64,000 bases of DNA from Ligustrum vulgare (GCA_963555705.1 OY743190.1:17801491-17865490); one strand, 5' to 3'; numbered from the stretch's first letter, positions 10,922 through 20,632 are shown. Notes: generated from the letters alone by a model not told the origin. Numbers and translations: made by a program.

Positions 10922-11772
10922 TAGTCTGCGTTTCTGTAGACTGGAAAAATTTTCAAAAAGAATTTTCAAGAAATATTTTCCATTATAAAATTTTATTGAT
11001 GAAGATTGCCACTGCCATCATTCGTTCCACCAACTCCGAGGTAAAGAAGTTTATGATGTTTAAAGTTATTTCAGTATTTCGAAAACTCATTTTATTGATT
11101 TATGAGAAAGAATGAAGAGTATTTCGGATACTTATGATTTATGAGAAATAAGAATGTATTTCTTCGAAAATAATGATGTTGTTATGCTTTGTCATAACTT
11201 ATATGCTTTAATGTATGATTATGAGAAAATTTTTTAAGAAAACGAGTGTTGAGCATAATGGGAATAATGTGATTTTATTGAGAATTAAGTAATGGATATT
11301 ATGTTGAGTTAATTTATTATGCCTCTATGTTGAAGAGAAATTTATTATGAAGTTTGGCTTTGTGAATAAATTTTGGGAATATGATTTATGGCATATATTT
11401 ATAAGTATGAGTAACTTTTGAGCCAATTAAGGTATGGAAGGAAGTAATATTGTGATATTGAAAAATATGATTTGAAATTTCTATGTTGAGGAATTATGAA
11501 TTGAATTATGGGATATTTTGATGATATTGAAGTGTTGGAATCGTTTTCAATATTTTTAGATCGTTGTGATCAAATGTGGAGTTATTTATTATTGTGAGTT
11601 ATGAAGTATGCTTATGGTTTGGATAAGTCCAAATTACAAGGGAGACTCTATCCAGAATTTTATCATTTGGAATTAAGAGCATAATATGATAAGCATCCAC
11701 TAAAGGAATTAAGGTTAGACATGCAAGATCATTTACATCACAAACGAGATTTAGTAGATGATAACAGAGATT
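10922..11772 (+). other. Element A non-coding backbone, 5' side
   Basis: No protein domain seen. It aligns by eye with the minus strand of element B: for example AAATTACAAGGGAGACTCTA at 11631-11650 is matched at 53484-53503, and GGTTAGACATGCAAG near 11711 is matched near 53405. The similarity stops at about 11772, where the cassette begins. Confidence 0.6.
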
Positions 11773-11880
11773 TTATTATTTTCTCATAAGGAGAACACAC
11801 AAGAGTCACACTGGAAAGGAAATACATGAAACACACGAAAGCATAAGAGAAAAACATGGAAAGATCCTCAGAATGAGAGA

Positions 11881-12103
11881 TGTGTTTCCGGAGTAGCCGT
11901 ATCCTACCACCTCTGATCTTTTGAGGAAATAAAGAAACCTTCAAAGAGGTGTGTTTCGAGAGTAAGAATACTCCGTAATCTACCACCTGGAATCTTTGAA
12001 GTACACACAAGATTTAAACATTAAGGAAATCCTAGTAAATGGAGGGGTGTCTCGAGAGTGAGAATACTCCGTACTCTACCCCCACCTATTCTAAGATTCA
12101 AAG
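11881..12103 (-). repeat. Three degenerate repeats beside the LOG-like stop codon
   Basis: Copies at 11881-11926, 11950-12001 and 12046-12103 share GTGTTTCGAGAGTAAGAATA, then CTCCGTA, then CTACCACCT, then a TCTTTGAAG-like end. Two contain an inverted repeat (GAGTA-agaa-TACTC and GAGTG-agaa-TACTC). On the minus strand they lie at and beyond the stop of the LOG-like gene, so they would be in its 3' UTR and might form stem-loops or act in 3'-end formation. Nothing similar was seen in element B. Confidence 0.6.
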
Positions 12104-12751
12104 AGTTAAGTTTACATTAACCGGACTCCATTTTCGCTTGATTCCCCTTCCTTGCGACCAATCTATCTTAACTCCTGCTGGATCTTGTATTGAGATATAT
12201 GACTGCAGCTTATCCAGTAGTTCATCAATAGTAGGAGCAGAAATAAGAAGCCTTCTGGAAAATGGAGAGATGAATCCCTGTTCCACAGTATAATCAAGAA
12301 AGGTTAACAAACCATCAAAGAAATTGTTAACATTCAGAAGCCCAATAGGCTTAGTATGGAGATCTAGTTGAGCCCACGAGGTAATGTTAAAAATTTCTTC
12401 TAAGGTACCAAAACCTCCGGGCAGGGCTATAAAGGCATCAGAACCATATAGCATACAAGTTATGCGTTCATGGATGGATAAGGTTTGAACTTCATGCCCT
12501 CGTGTTTTGCCTGCAACATCTACCAAAGGGACAGGTATGACACCGATTACTTTTGATTTCTCTGCAAGAGCAGATTGGGAAACACAACCCATTAGACCAC
12601 TGCTACCACCCCCATACACAAGAGTGATACCTTTTTCCCCCAGTTTCTTTCCAAGATCTACAGCCGCTTCTAGATAACCGAAGCCTTTCCCTACTTTTGA
12701 TCCACAAAATACACAAATAGTTTTGATCTGTCGAAGTTTTGGTGCTTCCAT
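12098..12751 (-). CDS. LOG-like cytokinin riboside 5'-monophosphate phosphoribohydrolase (captured gene in element A)
   Basis: An intact 217-residue protein of the LONELY GUY (LOG, 'lysine decarboxylase-like') family. Plant LOGs hydrolyse cytokinin riboside 5'-monophosphates to free, active cytokinin in the cytosol and nucleus. Visible landmarks are an N-terminal Rossmann start (TICVFCGS, residues 11-18), YGGGSSGLMG (46-55), HERITCM (94-100, Arg kept but unlike the usual HERKAEM) and the family signature PGGFGTLEE (111-119) with its Glu at 119. The length matches plant LOGs (about 210-230 residues). The start is the first ATG, 75 bases after a TATA-like box. Host LOG genes normally contain several introns; this copy has none, suggesting capture through an RNA intermediate. 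It is antisense to the element. The altered segment after HER means activity is not certain. Confidence 0.85.
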   Translation of the reverse strand: MEAPKLRQIKTICVFCGSKVGKGFGYLEAAVDLGKKLGEKGITLVYGGGSSGLMGCVSQSALAEKSKVIGVIPVPLVDVAGKTRGHEVQTLSIHERITCMLYGSDAFIALPGGFGTLEEIFNITSWAQLDLHTKPIGLLNVNNFFDGLLTFLDYTVEQGFISPFSRRLLISAPTIDELLDKLQSYISIQDPAGVKIDWSQGRGIKRKWSPVNVNLTL

Positions 12752-12825
12752 CTTTGATAGTAAAGAAAGGAAAACTTACGAAGAAGATGTGATTTTGGGA
12801 TGCCTGAACTATGAAATATGTTTGG

Positions 12826-12835
12826 CTATTTAAAG
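12826..12835 (-). promoter_or_regulatory. TATA-like box upstream of the LOG-like gene
   Basis: The minus strand reads CTTTAAATAG inside a near-palindrome (GGCTATTTAAAGCC on plus), 75 bases before the ATG. This gives room for a 5' UTR of about 40-45 bases. Nearly the same box precedes the neighbouring gene. Confidence 0.5.
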
Positions 12836-13051
12836 CCGGAAAAATTTACTGTTTTTGATTGATTCTGAAAAAGTAAAGATTTACTTTTGACAAAATCAGC
12901 CCACTTTTGAATATTTTTATCGTATCGAGGCTGTCACCTTTCGGCGATTTAATATTTTATTTCCAGCTTTATCAAAACTCGAGAAAAGGAAAATATATTT
13001 TATTTTCAAAACGCGTGAAAGATAGCAGCAAAATATTTTAAAAGATTTACC
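12836..13051. other. Spacer between the two cassette genes
   Basis: AT-rich, with no frame of note. It would contain the 3' end of the upstream minus-strand gene and the promoter of the LOG-like gene. Confidence 0.4.
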
Positions 13052-13603
13052 TTATAACATTGCTGAACTGCCAGAAGCCTCATTTTGTAAAACAGACTGG
13101 CAAACAGGATCTTTTGCTATTATATTTTGGAGACTATAACGATTTTTGTCCTCATTAAATTGAGCGTATAAGGAGAGAAGTTCACGTTGCACATAACCAC
13201 TTGGGTGCGTCTCAAGAGTCAGTCGAATATCATCCAAAGACTCCTTACTCAGTCCACCCTTTATGAATTCGATTTTATCATCCCGATTAGTAGAAGAATA
13301 TCCTACTGATTTGCAACGAGTATCACAATTCCAACGAGCACATTTGTAGCAACCACCCAGTCTTTTTGCTCTTCGTTTCTTTGCAAACGTGCTTTTGCCT
13401 AAACCAGGCATGTGCTTTGGAAATGTTGATGGTAATTCACCAGATAGTCGAACCTTTGCTTCTATCAACCAGCGAACATCTTCTGGAATATCATGAGCCA
13501 TTAGCAACCTCAATCTTTCGAGCCTTATTTTATAGATCTTTCTCAGATCATTCATAGGAAGACTGGAATAATACTTGCGAATGTTAGAAAGAATGATATC
13601 CAT
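13052..13603 (-). CDS. Virus-like nucleic-acid-binding protein with a basic stretch and four-Cys finger (element A)
   Basis: A 183-residue frame. A longer version would need a TTG start; the first ATG is at 13603. The core is GKSTFAKKRRAKRLGG (69-84), followed immediately by C85-x2-C88-x4-C93-x3-C97 and then an IEFIKGG segment. A G-K/R-STFAK-basic run abutting a small Cys finger is the hallmark arrangement of the nucleic-acid-binding proteins encoded near the 3' end of vitivirus genomes and, more distantly, carlaviruses. Several of those bind RNA and suppress RNA silencing. The protein is longer than those (usually about 90-130 residues), with extra N-terminal (1-68) and C-terminal (120-183) segments I do not recognise. 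The reading frame is intact. It lies upstream of, and in the same direction as, the LOG-like gene. The viral assignment rests on motif resemblance only; an unrelated zinc-finger protein is possible. Confidence 0.55.
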   Translation of the reverse strand: MDIILSNIRKYYSSLPMNDLRKIYKIRLERLRLLMAHDIPEDVRWLIEAKVRLSGELPSTFPKHMPGLGKSTFAKKRRAKRLGGCYKCARWNCDTRCKSVGYSSTNRDDKIEFIKGGLSKESLDDIRLTLETHPSGYVQRELLSLYAQFNEDKNRYSLQNIIAKDPVCQSVLQNEASGSSAML

Positions 13604-13635
13604 TGTTTGATGATTCAACCTCTTCTCAGCATGAA

Positions 13636-13646
13636 CTATTTAAAAG
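13636..13646 (-). promoter_or_regulatory. TATA-like box upstream of the Cys-finger gene
   Basis: The minus strand reads CTTTTAAATAG, 33 bases before the ATG at 13603, and closely matches the box before the LOG-like gene. The spacing leaves a very short leader, so the real start site may differ. Confidence 0.4.
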
Positions 13647-14340
13647 CGCAAAGGATCTGAGTGAATCCGCGTGATGTTGTGACCAGCAAGAAAGCGCAGG
13701 ATTATTTTAATGAAAAGAGGAGACAAGAAGTAATGCGCTGTTAAATTTTATCGATAAAGGAGATTTGATTGGAGATTTGGAATATTTTCTTGGATTATGG
13801 GTACTGATATTTTGTTTTAATAATGATAATCTTGGTATAATGTGATGATACGTGGAAAGTAAAATAAGTACCGTATTGAATCAGAATTCATACGTATATA
13901 CAAGTGAAAGAAATACTTTGCAGGAAATATGGTGACATTTAAGTATAGAATCTTAGTTTTGGGAGATATTTGTTTACTGAATTTTGGGTTACAAATATTG
14001 GAAAGATAAGTTGATGATATTATGTTGATATGTTTGGGTATATTACGTAGAGAAGATATTCAGGTAATTCTTTGATTATTTTTGGAATTTTCGATGATAA
14101 GAAAGGAAAAATTATTATGATACGATATGTCAGTAAAGATTTGTTGAAATTTTAGAGATATATACGAATATTTGAGGTCACATGATACGATGATAAGTGA
14201 CAAGTTACATGAATACTACAAGATATGATGAAATTTTTACATACGATTGGGAATTGTTTTGATTATTTTGAGAATATTCGATGATAAGAAGAAGATATTC
14301 TGATTAAGTATTCAGAAATTTTAAGATTTAGTAAGTTTAA
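13647..14340 (+). other. Element A non-coding backbone, 3' side
   Basis: No coding domain. Similarity to element B resumes here; for example 14171-14227 (TTTGAGGTCACATGATACGA and onward) is matched by the minus strand at about 52120-52175. The right-hand edge of the inserted cassette lies roughly between 13650 and 14150. Confidence 0.5.
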
Positions 14341-14374
14341 TTTCGAGGACGAAATTATTTTAAGGAGGTAAGAT
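14341..14374 (+). promoter_or_regulatory. Element A polypurine tract and conserved palindromic motif
   Basis: TTTCGAGGACGAAA (14341-14354) is followed by the purine-rich TAAGGAGGTAAGAT that abuts the 3' LTR. The same arrangement is found in B (50263-50296) and C (43134-43167), linking the three elements. Confidence 0.8.
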
Positions 14375-17300
14375 TATAGCGACCCAGAATTTTTATGCAA
14401 TGAATAATTATTTTAATATTTAGAAAATTGAGTCGCTATTGTTTTGAAATTAATGCCGCGACGGATTCGTCTAGTCAAGTCAAGAAATATCGAATTTGTT
14501 CGATTTTAAATTAAATTTCCGAATTTCTAAAATTATGTTATTTTAATTGTTTATTCAAAGTATTATTTTCAAAATTATTTTGAATTCCAAATTTATTAAA
14601 ATATTTCAATTTTCCTTATTCAAATTTATTTTCAGTCCAAAATATATCAGTTTTAATACAATTCCTTATACAAAAACATCATCATTATATATATAAATTT
14701 TACATCTATTTCATATTCCATCTCATTATACAAACACCAAAGCATTTCCAACTAATCTCTACACAATTCCATCATCCTTCCATATCAAACAAATCATGAT
14801 GTCTTCCATTATTCATATTTTTTCTTTCTCCCACCTTCATTGTTTTCTTTCCATTTTCTTTCCCTCTGCACAAATCACACCCGAGCACCAACAAGACCAT
14901 TTCAAACCACCACCTAAATTCCACAATAAACAAAGCAATTATCATATAGACATTACACCTATTCTAATTCAAAACTCCAACCTGGTCCATTTTCATCATT
15001 CTCTCCACCTACTCCCATCTACTCTCAATCTCATAAGATTCCCAAACCTTCCATGTGCATCCACTTTACAGCTCCATCTCCATCTCCAGCTATCAACCCT
15101 CACCACACACTGCAAAAACCAAGCATCATTATGTTCCTATACCAAATTCTCCACTAACCAAATCACAATTTCATTTCCATCTACCTTAATACCACCACAG
15201 CTTTTCCATCATTATATCAATCCACTAACTCACAGCCATTCACTGCTAAGCATCTTCTACTGCCCAGATTGAACTCCAAACCAACAGACTGCTTCAATCG
15301 AATTCATCACACTGAAATCAATCTGTCAACCAACAATCCTCAATCCAGTTGCAGCCCCAAACCACAACCACGAAACCTATGTATCATCATCTCCAACCCA
15401 CACTGCTCACGATCATTATCACCACCACAATACACAAAACTAGAAAACCTGCCATCTCCACCTTCATCACCCGGAATCAGCCACCACCACTGCAATGTTA
15501 ATCACAACCACCGCCTGAACCTCCATCGACGCCACTGCCCAACTTCAATAGCAAATCAGAACAACTCCTATAACAACCCAAAACCTGCAGCAAAACCACC
15601 TAAACCGCCGTTCACTACCTCAATCACAAATTGCTGCCAAAAGCCAAGTCCTCGAATCCAACCACCAGCAATCATAGATAAAACCCAAAATCAACTAAAC
15701 CAAAGACTTACCTCGACGCCGACTGCCAGTGACCGGATTTGTCACCGGAAATCGCAATCAAGATCAGAGCTTGAGCCTTGGATTCACCTCGAATCAACAC
15801 CAAAACCTAGCCTAAATCACCACCACATGATGGCCGAACCATCGCCGAACCACCGCCGGCGTTTGGCTCGCGGCAACCTTGACTGAAAGTAGTCGATCGC
15901 CAGTTTTTTTTTCAGCCTTCGTGCTCTCGCCTCCGCCTCTCTGTGTGGTCTCTCTCTCTCTCTTCGATCTGAATGAGAAAAAGATATATTTGATATTATA
16001 TTTAACTTTCAGAAATTACAGCTTGGTCCCTGAAGTTTTTAAAGGTTTTCAAATCAGTCCCCAACTTTTTAAGTTATCCATTTCAGCCCCAAAGTTTTAA
16101 ATGATTTACTTCAGCCCTTTAACTTTAAACTCTTTTATTTCAGTCCCTGCTGATTTTATTAATTTGATTTTAAGCTCAACTTTCAAAAGTATTCATTTTA
16201 ATCCCTCAACTTTCAAAATATTTATTTTAGTCCCTGAACTTTCAAAAGTATTCATTTTAGTCCCTCAACTTTCAAAACATCAATTTTAGTCCTCAAATTA
16301 TAATTTATCATTTTGAACTATATATTCGATATACTAAAGTGACTTATTGGCTAAGACGAAGCGTACGGAGAATTTAAAGAAATTGAAGTCATTCCCGCTC
16401 AACTTTGCACTCGTCGGATTTGAGGTAGACTCGCACTTATTAATTGATTTAAATTATGATTTCATATAAATGTCATGTGACTTGTGAAAGTCAATTTTCA
16501 AGAAAATTAAGTATGTTTTATGAAAAGTAAGTATACCCTATGTTTTTACGATAATGTTTTATATGTTTTGGATCATTGCTACGCATAAGAATTCTTACCA
16601 CCTAAGTTCGGTAGAATTCTGTGTCTCCATAAGTTTATGAGGATTTACCACCTAAGTTCGGTAAAATTCCTGCCTTTCCATATGTTTATGAGGATTTACC
16701 ACCTAAGTTCGGTAAAATTCCTGTCGCGTATGTTTATGAGGATTTCGATCCTATCTTATGTTATGATGGAAATGATCCCTATGAATTTCATGAATTATGT
16801 TTTGGTATACTTACTGTTATTATGATCTTACTGTTATTATGACTTACTACATAAGAATTCTTGCCACCTAAGTTCGGTAAAATTCTTATGTTTATGAGGA
16901 TTTCGATATTATCCTATGTTATGATGAAAACTTACTGTTATTATGATTTTACTGCATAAGAATTCTTGCCACCTAAGTTCGGTAAAGTTCTTGTGTCTAT
17001 TTATGTTTATGAGGATTTCAATCATATCTTATGTTATGCTTTCAAAAGAAATTATGCTTGGCATAATTAAAATATTTTTATAAGTATATGGTTTTCAAAG
17101 AGCTGTTTTCAAAGAGCCTATGATTTGCAAAATATGTCCCGTGCTGTAATGCACAATATGAGTCTTATCAAGAGCAGTTTTATAAAGAAGCTCTATCAAT
17201 GCCCGTTTTATAAAGAGCCGGGATTTATGTGTTTAATCATCTTATAAATTAAATTAATATGCGATGAGTCTACTGAGTATTTCCCCCATGAAATACTCAC

Positions 17301-17661
17301 CCCACTTTTTAACAGTTTTGCAGATTTCGGAGACGGTGGCGAGCGATGAATGATGGTGGCAATAATCGTTGAACGGTTGAAAGTTTGACGTTAATGATTT
17401 CCGTATTTTCCAAACAATCGAATAATTTAGAGAAGTTCATTTATTTGAGAAATTATGATATTGGCAATTTCTTTACAATATTAATGGTTCGATTTACTAT
17501 TTCAAATGGTTTCATAAATGTTTTCAATTTTAGCGGCCATTACAGTTTATTTAATGTTGCCAAAAATGAATTTAAATTATTTCTTCCGCAAAAATATTAT
17601 TCGAAAAATTTAGACAGAAAATGACGTAGTGAATCGGGTATACGGAACTCGGGGCGCTACA
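14375..17661 (+). repeat. Element A 3' LTR
   Basis: Direct copy of 7618-10906 with the same block order and the same TA start. Two bases shorter because of one CT unit. It ends CGCTACA, directly followed by the CACTT target duplication. Confidence 0.92.
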
Positions 17662-18119
17662 CACTTGGTCAGTTAACGAAGATGGCAGTTGAGGTGATGA
17701 ATTGTGGAAGTTACTTAAAGCAACGTGGCAAGTGGACGTTACAAGGACGTGGGCAATAGTTATGCAACGTGGAGAAAACAAGTTAACCCATGCGAGTGTT
17801 ACAAAACAAGGTGGCAAACCAAGGATTCAAATATTAGTAGCAGTTGAAGGAAGTTTGTGCATTTGTATATATTGTAAAAAATTAGTCATTTAGAGGGACC
17901 AATCAATCAAATCTCAACAAGAGAATATGTAATTTTCCCTTATCTTTACTTTTATCGTCAACCTCATAGTGTAATTTGTGTGCTTGCGCCCCTTGGAGGT
18001 GTTTTGTCTTCACCGTAATCTTCATCAATATAGCACCCCTCGTTGGGACTTTGTCTCGAGAGGTTTGTTCCTTAGACATTCTTCTGAATCCCCTTTGTTG
18101 AGTGTTTCCGGGCAAAACA
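17662..18119 (+). repeat. Element K left LTR, second part
   Basis: Continues the LTR interrupted at 7617 and starts with the CACTT duplication. It matches 20161-20632 and ends ...AAAACA, just before a PBS-like GTTTTTGGCACGCCTAG. Together the two parts make about 660 bp, the size of the right LTR. Confidence 0.8.
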
Positions 18120-18169
18120 GTTTTTGGCACGCCTAGTGGGACAATTTGGTGTATTTTTGAAGATACAAA

Positions 18170-18474
18170 GTGAACCATCATGCCTCACAAGAATTCGATA
18201 AGGAAGCAGCAAGCCATCATCTCCCGTCTATAATTGAAAGATACGAGCAGGAACAAAGTCCTCCAGGAACAGAGGGAGAGAGTCATAGCTGTTACGAACC
18301 CATGATGGATTTAAATCCTCGAACCATGCGTGCGCTATTCGGAGAACTCGCTCAGGACGTGGTCGAGCAGGTAAATCTACAATATGTCCATAATATGGAA
18401 AATTTTATTCAAAGAGAGAAAGAACAATTTGATAATATGGCCAAACAACTAAAAAATATTGCATGATAATATGA
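18170..18474 (+). pseudogene. gag-like N-terminal fragment of K
   Basis: A 98-residue frame with an acidic, Gln/Glu-rich, partly helical C-terminal half (VEQVNLQYVHNMENF...). Its position just after the PBS and ATG region suggests the start of gag. An alternative frame from the ATG at 18180 stops after about 16 codons, so a frameshift is likely. No capsid or zinc-knuckle region remains. Confidence 0.4.
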
Positions 18475-18514
18475 ATAAGTTGACAGGCCAAGTTGTTCAA
18501 TCAACCTTTCCAAA

Positions 18515-18780
18515 TTTGGGAAACGTGCCTTCTAGAACGCAAAATTACCCAAGTTTGGTCCCCGTTACCTCAAATGTGATTACTAGCCCTACATTGGGAA
18601 ACGTGCCTTCTAGCACGCAAATCGAGGCAACGATTTCTGTGCTCTCTGCTGCGAATCTGATTATGGGACCTGCTTCATCGGCTCCAGCACAACAACAAAT
18701 GTGTGGAGAAACTCCTTTGGTAACTAATCCTCCCGGTTCAATTGCTTTGGGAAGCATGCCTTCGAGCACGCAAAAAGTGG
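18515..18780 (+). repeat. Three degenerate repeats in K
   Basis: GGGAAACGTGCCTTCTAGCA followed by CGCAAA occurs three times, near 18519, 18597 and 18748, translating as LGNVPS-STQ-like units. It lies at the junction between the gag-like and integrase-like parts and may mark the deletion joint. Confidence 0.6.
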
Positions 18781-19042
18781 CTAAATATTACAACAACAGA
18801 GTGATAGCCAAATTATTTAGTGTGGGCGATTTGATCTGGAAAACCATACTCCCGTTAGAAAGTAAAAATCCTAAATATGGAAATGGTCGCCTAATTGGGA
18901 AGGGCCGTTTAAGGTAAGCAGTGTGTTGCCTGACGGAGCTTATCATCTGGAAGACCTAGATAACACAAAACACATACGATCCATCAACAGAAAATACTTG
19001 AAGAAATATGTTCCTTCCATATGGGAGGACGAACAAACATAG
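18775..19042 (+). pseudogene. Integrase C-terminus of K (Tat-like gypsy)
   Basis: Translates as an integrase tail: a VGDLIWK segment, then GPFKV, VLPDGAYHLEDLD and KYLKKYVPSIWED before a stop at 19040-19042. This pattern is typical of the pol end in the Tat lineage of Ty3/gypsy. One base appears to be missing near 18885, so the frame shifts in the middle. The catalytic core is absent. Confidence 0.7.
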
Positions 19043-19966
19043 ATGCGTTGTATTTCACTGGGAAATGCACGCTATTATCGCACAAGCAAGGAAAAGAAAA
19101 TATGAAAACCATATGCGCCTGTGACAAAAACGTTTCTTTTATTCAAAAAGTTATATACATTTTACAATACACGAGGAGACAGAGGGACCTCACTCAGCAA
19201 CAATAGGGAAACGAATACTGCATACCAACTACTACAGAATGAAGACTGCCTATCAACCATTACGGAAGACATCCCCATTACAGATCGATCTTCGTCAACC
19301 CAACAGTGGCGACATGCTTGTGAACAAGGATGACCCGCCTGGTAGGTCCTCCCCCTTTCTCCATCTCAACCATTGTGGAGCTTCCATCCTCGTCTTCTCG
19401 GATGCATCTGCTGGAAGCAATCACAACAGGTGAACGACCTGAGAAGCACTCTCAGCAAGCCATTGGCCGATCATGGAGTGAGAGATGGCCAGTGAACCCT
19501 CCCTACGGGCAGTTCCTCTACGTTAGATGACCCTGTAAAGGGATCACAAGGGAGAGAGTTTCCGAAAGGAGCTTCCGCGGCCAAGAAACAGTTTCCTATA
19601 TCTCCCATACCAAAGGTATGTTTAGAGCAGATCTTGGGAAAGGGGAGTTAGATAGTCCGTATCTGGGAGAAATAGGAACAAAAGACCTGTCAAATATGGG
19701 GGAGTATACATGATAGCAATGTCGTACAAGATCGGAAGAAAGGGATGAAAGTCGTATCTGCAACCAAATCCTCTTTTTATAGGGTAAGAATCCACCTCTT
19801 TATGTGAGAAAAGGAAGGCAGAAAGGCAGAATCTGAACGGTCTATGTTGGAAAAGACGGAAGAAGATTGGAATGCTGCGAGTTTCTAGAAAAAGGGATAC
19901 ATTGAAATGATTTATATGGCTTGAAATTAATGGATAAACATTAATTCCGCCATATTGGGGGGTAAT
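19043..19966 (+). other. K 3' untranslated region
   Basis: No domain seen. The 133-residue minus-strand frame 19622-20023 crosses into the LTR and is not credible. Ends in a G-rich polypurine-like tract. Confidence 0.45.
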
Positions 19967-20632
19967 TGTTGACGCCAAAAAATACAAAAGGCCTATACCT
20001 TGGCCCAAACCAAAAGAGGCCAACGTTAAAGACTCATTACAGGAAATAAGTTGGACGACTGGGCGATTGTACGGAAACTAGGATATTTGGGCGACAGGGC
20101 GAGCAATGAAGTCGTTGTGCGATTGAGCAAGCGAAAGCAAGTTCTGACACTTGTCTTATGATCACATGGCCAGTTAACGAAGATGGCAGTTGAGGTGATG
20201 AATTGTAGAAGTTACTTAAAGCCACGTGGAAAGTGGACGTTACAAGGACGTGGGCAACAGTTATGCAACGTGGAGAAAACAAGTTAACCCATGCGAGTGT
20301 TACAAAACAAGGCGGCAAACCAAGGATTCAAATATTGGCAGCAGTTGAAGGAAGTTTGTGCATTTGTATATATTGTAAAAACTTAGTCATTTAGAAGGAC
20401 CAATCAATCAAATCTCAACAAGAGAATATGTAATTTCCTTTATCTTTACTTTTATCGTCAAACTCCTAGTGTAATTTGTGTGCTTGCGCCCCTTGGAGGT
20501 GTTTTGTCTTCACCATAATCTTCATCAATACAGCAGCCCTCGTTGGGACTTTGTCTCGAGAGGTTTGTTCCTTACACATTCGTCTGATCCCCCTTTAGGT
20601 AATTGTTAGCGAGGTGACCTCCGCGCGAAACA
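19967..20632 (+). repeat. Element K right LTR
   Basis: 666 bp, from TGTTGACGCC to ...GCGAAACA, matching the left LTR with many substitutions (an old element). The bases just after it (GTTTGACATGCCCAGTG) still resemble the PBS region after the left LTR. This copy may therefore once have been followed by another interior, giving an LTR-interior-LTR-interior array. Confidence 0.75.

Larger units (their letters stand above)
7618..17661 (+). mobile_element. Element A: young non-autonomous gypsy-type retrotransposon carrying an antisense two-gene cassette
   Basis: A complete LTR retrotransposon of about 10.0 kb with LTRs of 3289 and 3287 bp, TSD CACTT, a tRNA-iMet PBS and a polypurine tract. Only two differences between the LTRs were noticed: a CT-repeat unit near 9190/15950, and C versus T near 8741/15498. 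Insertion is therefore recent. The 3.47-kb interior has no gag, protease, reverse transcriptase or integrase that I can recognise, so it must be mobilised in trans. LTR layout and the interior near the PBS and PPT resemble element B, which retains a chromovirus-type integrase relic. The interior instead holds two intact minus-strand reading frames (LOG-like, and a virus-like Cys-finger protein). It is inserted in the left LTR of element K. Both LTRs begin TATAGCG although the right end is CGCTACA, so TG has become TA in the source copy. Confidence 0.9.
18120..19966 (+). mobile_element. Element K interior: gypsy deletion derivative
   Basis: Between the two K LTRs only about 1.85 kb remains. 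It contains a gag-start-like segment, a short repeat region and then the last part of integrase, followed by untranslated sequence to a G-rich tract (ATTGGGGGGTAAT) before the right LTR. The whole protease-RT-RNase H block is missing, so K was non-autonomous. The integrase tail resembles the Tat branch of Ty3/gypsy. Confidence 0.65.

Noticed and set aside
12039..12293. 84-residue plus-strand frame
   Set aside because: Antisense shadow of the LOG-like gene.
13366..13557. 63-residue plus-strand frame
   Set aside because: Antisense shadow of the Cys-finger gene.
13604..13618. N-terminal five-residue extension of the Cys-finger protein (start at 13618)
   Set aside because: The codon at 13618 is TTG on the minus strand. 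The first ATG in frame is at 13603, so the shorter form is preferred.
19622..20023. 133-residue minus-strand frame
   Set aside because: It runs across the K interior/LTR boundary, has no domain and is antisense to a clear LTR; a chance frame.
7406..20632. A single very large element bounded by the K LTRs
   Set aside because: Element A has its own perfect duplication inside the left K LTR, so these are two separate elements.
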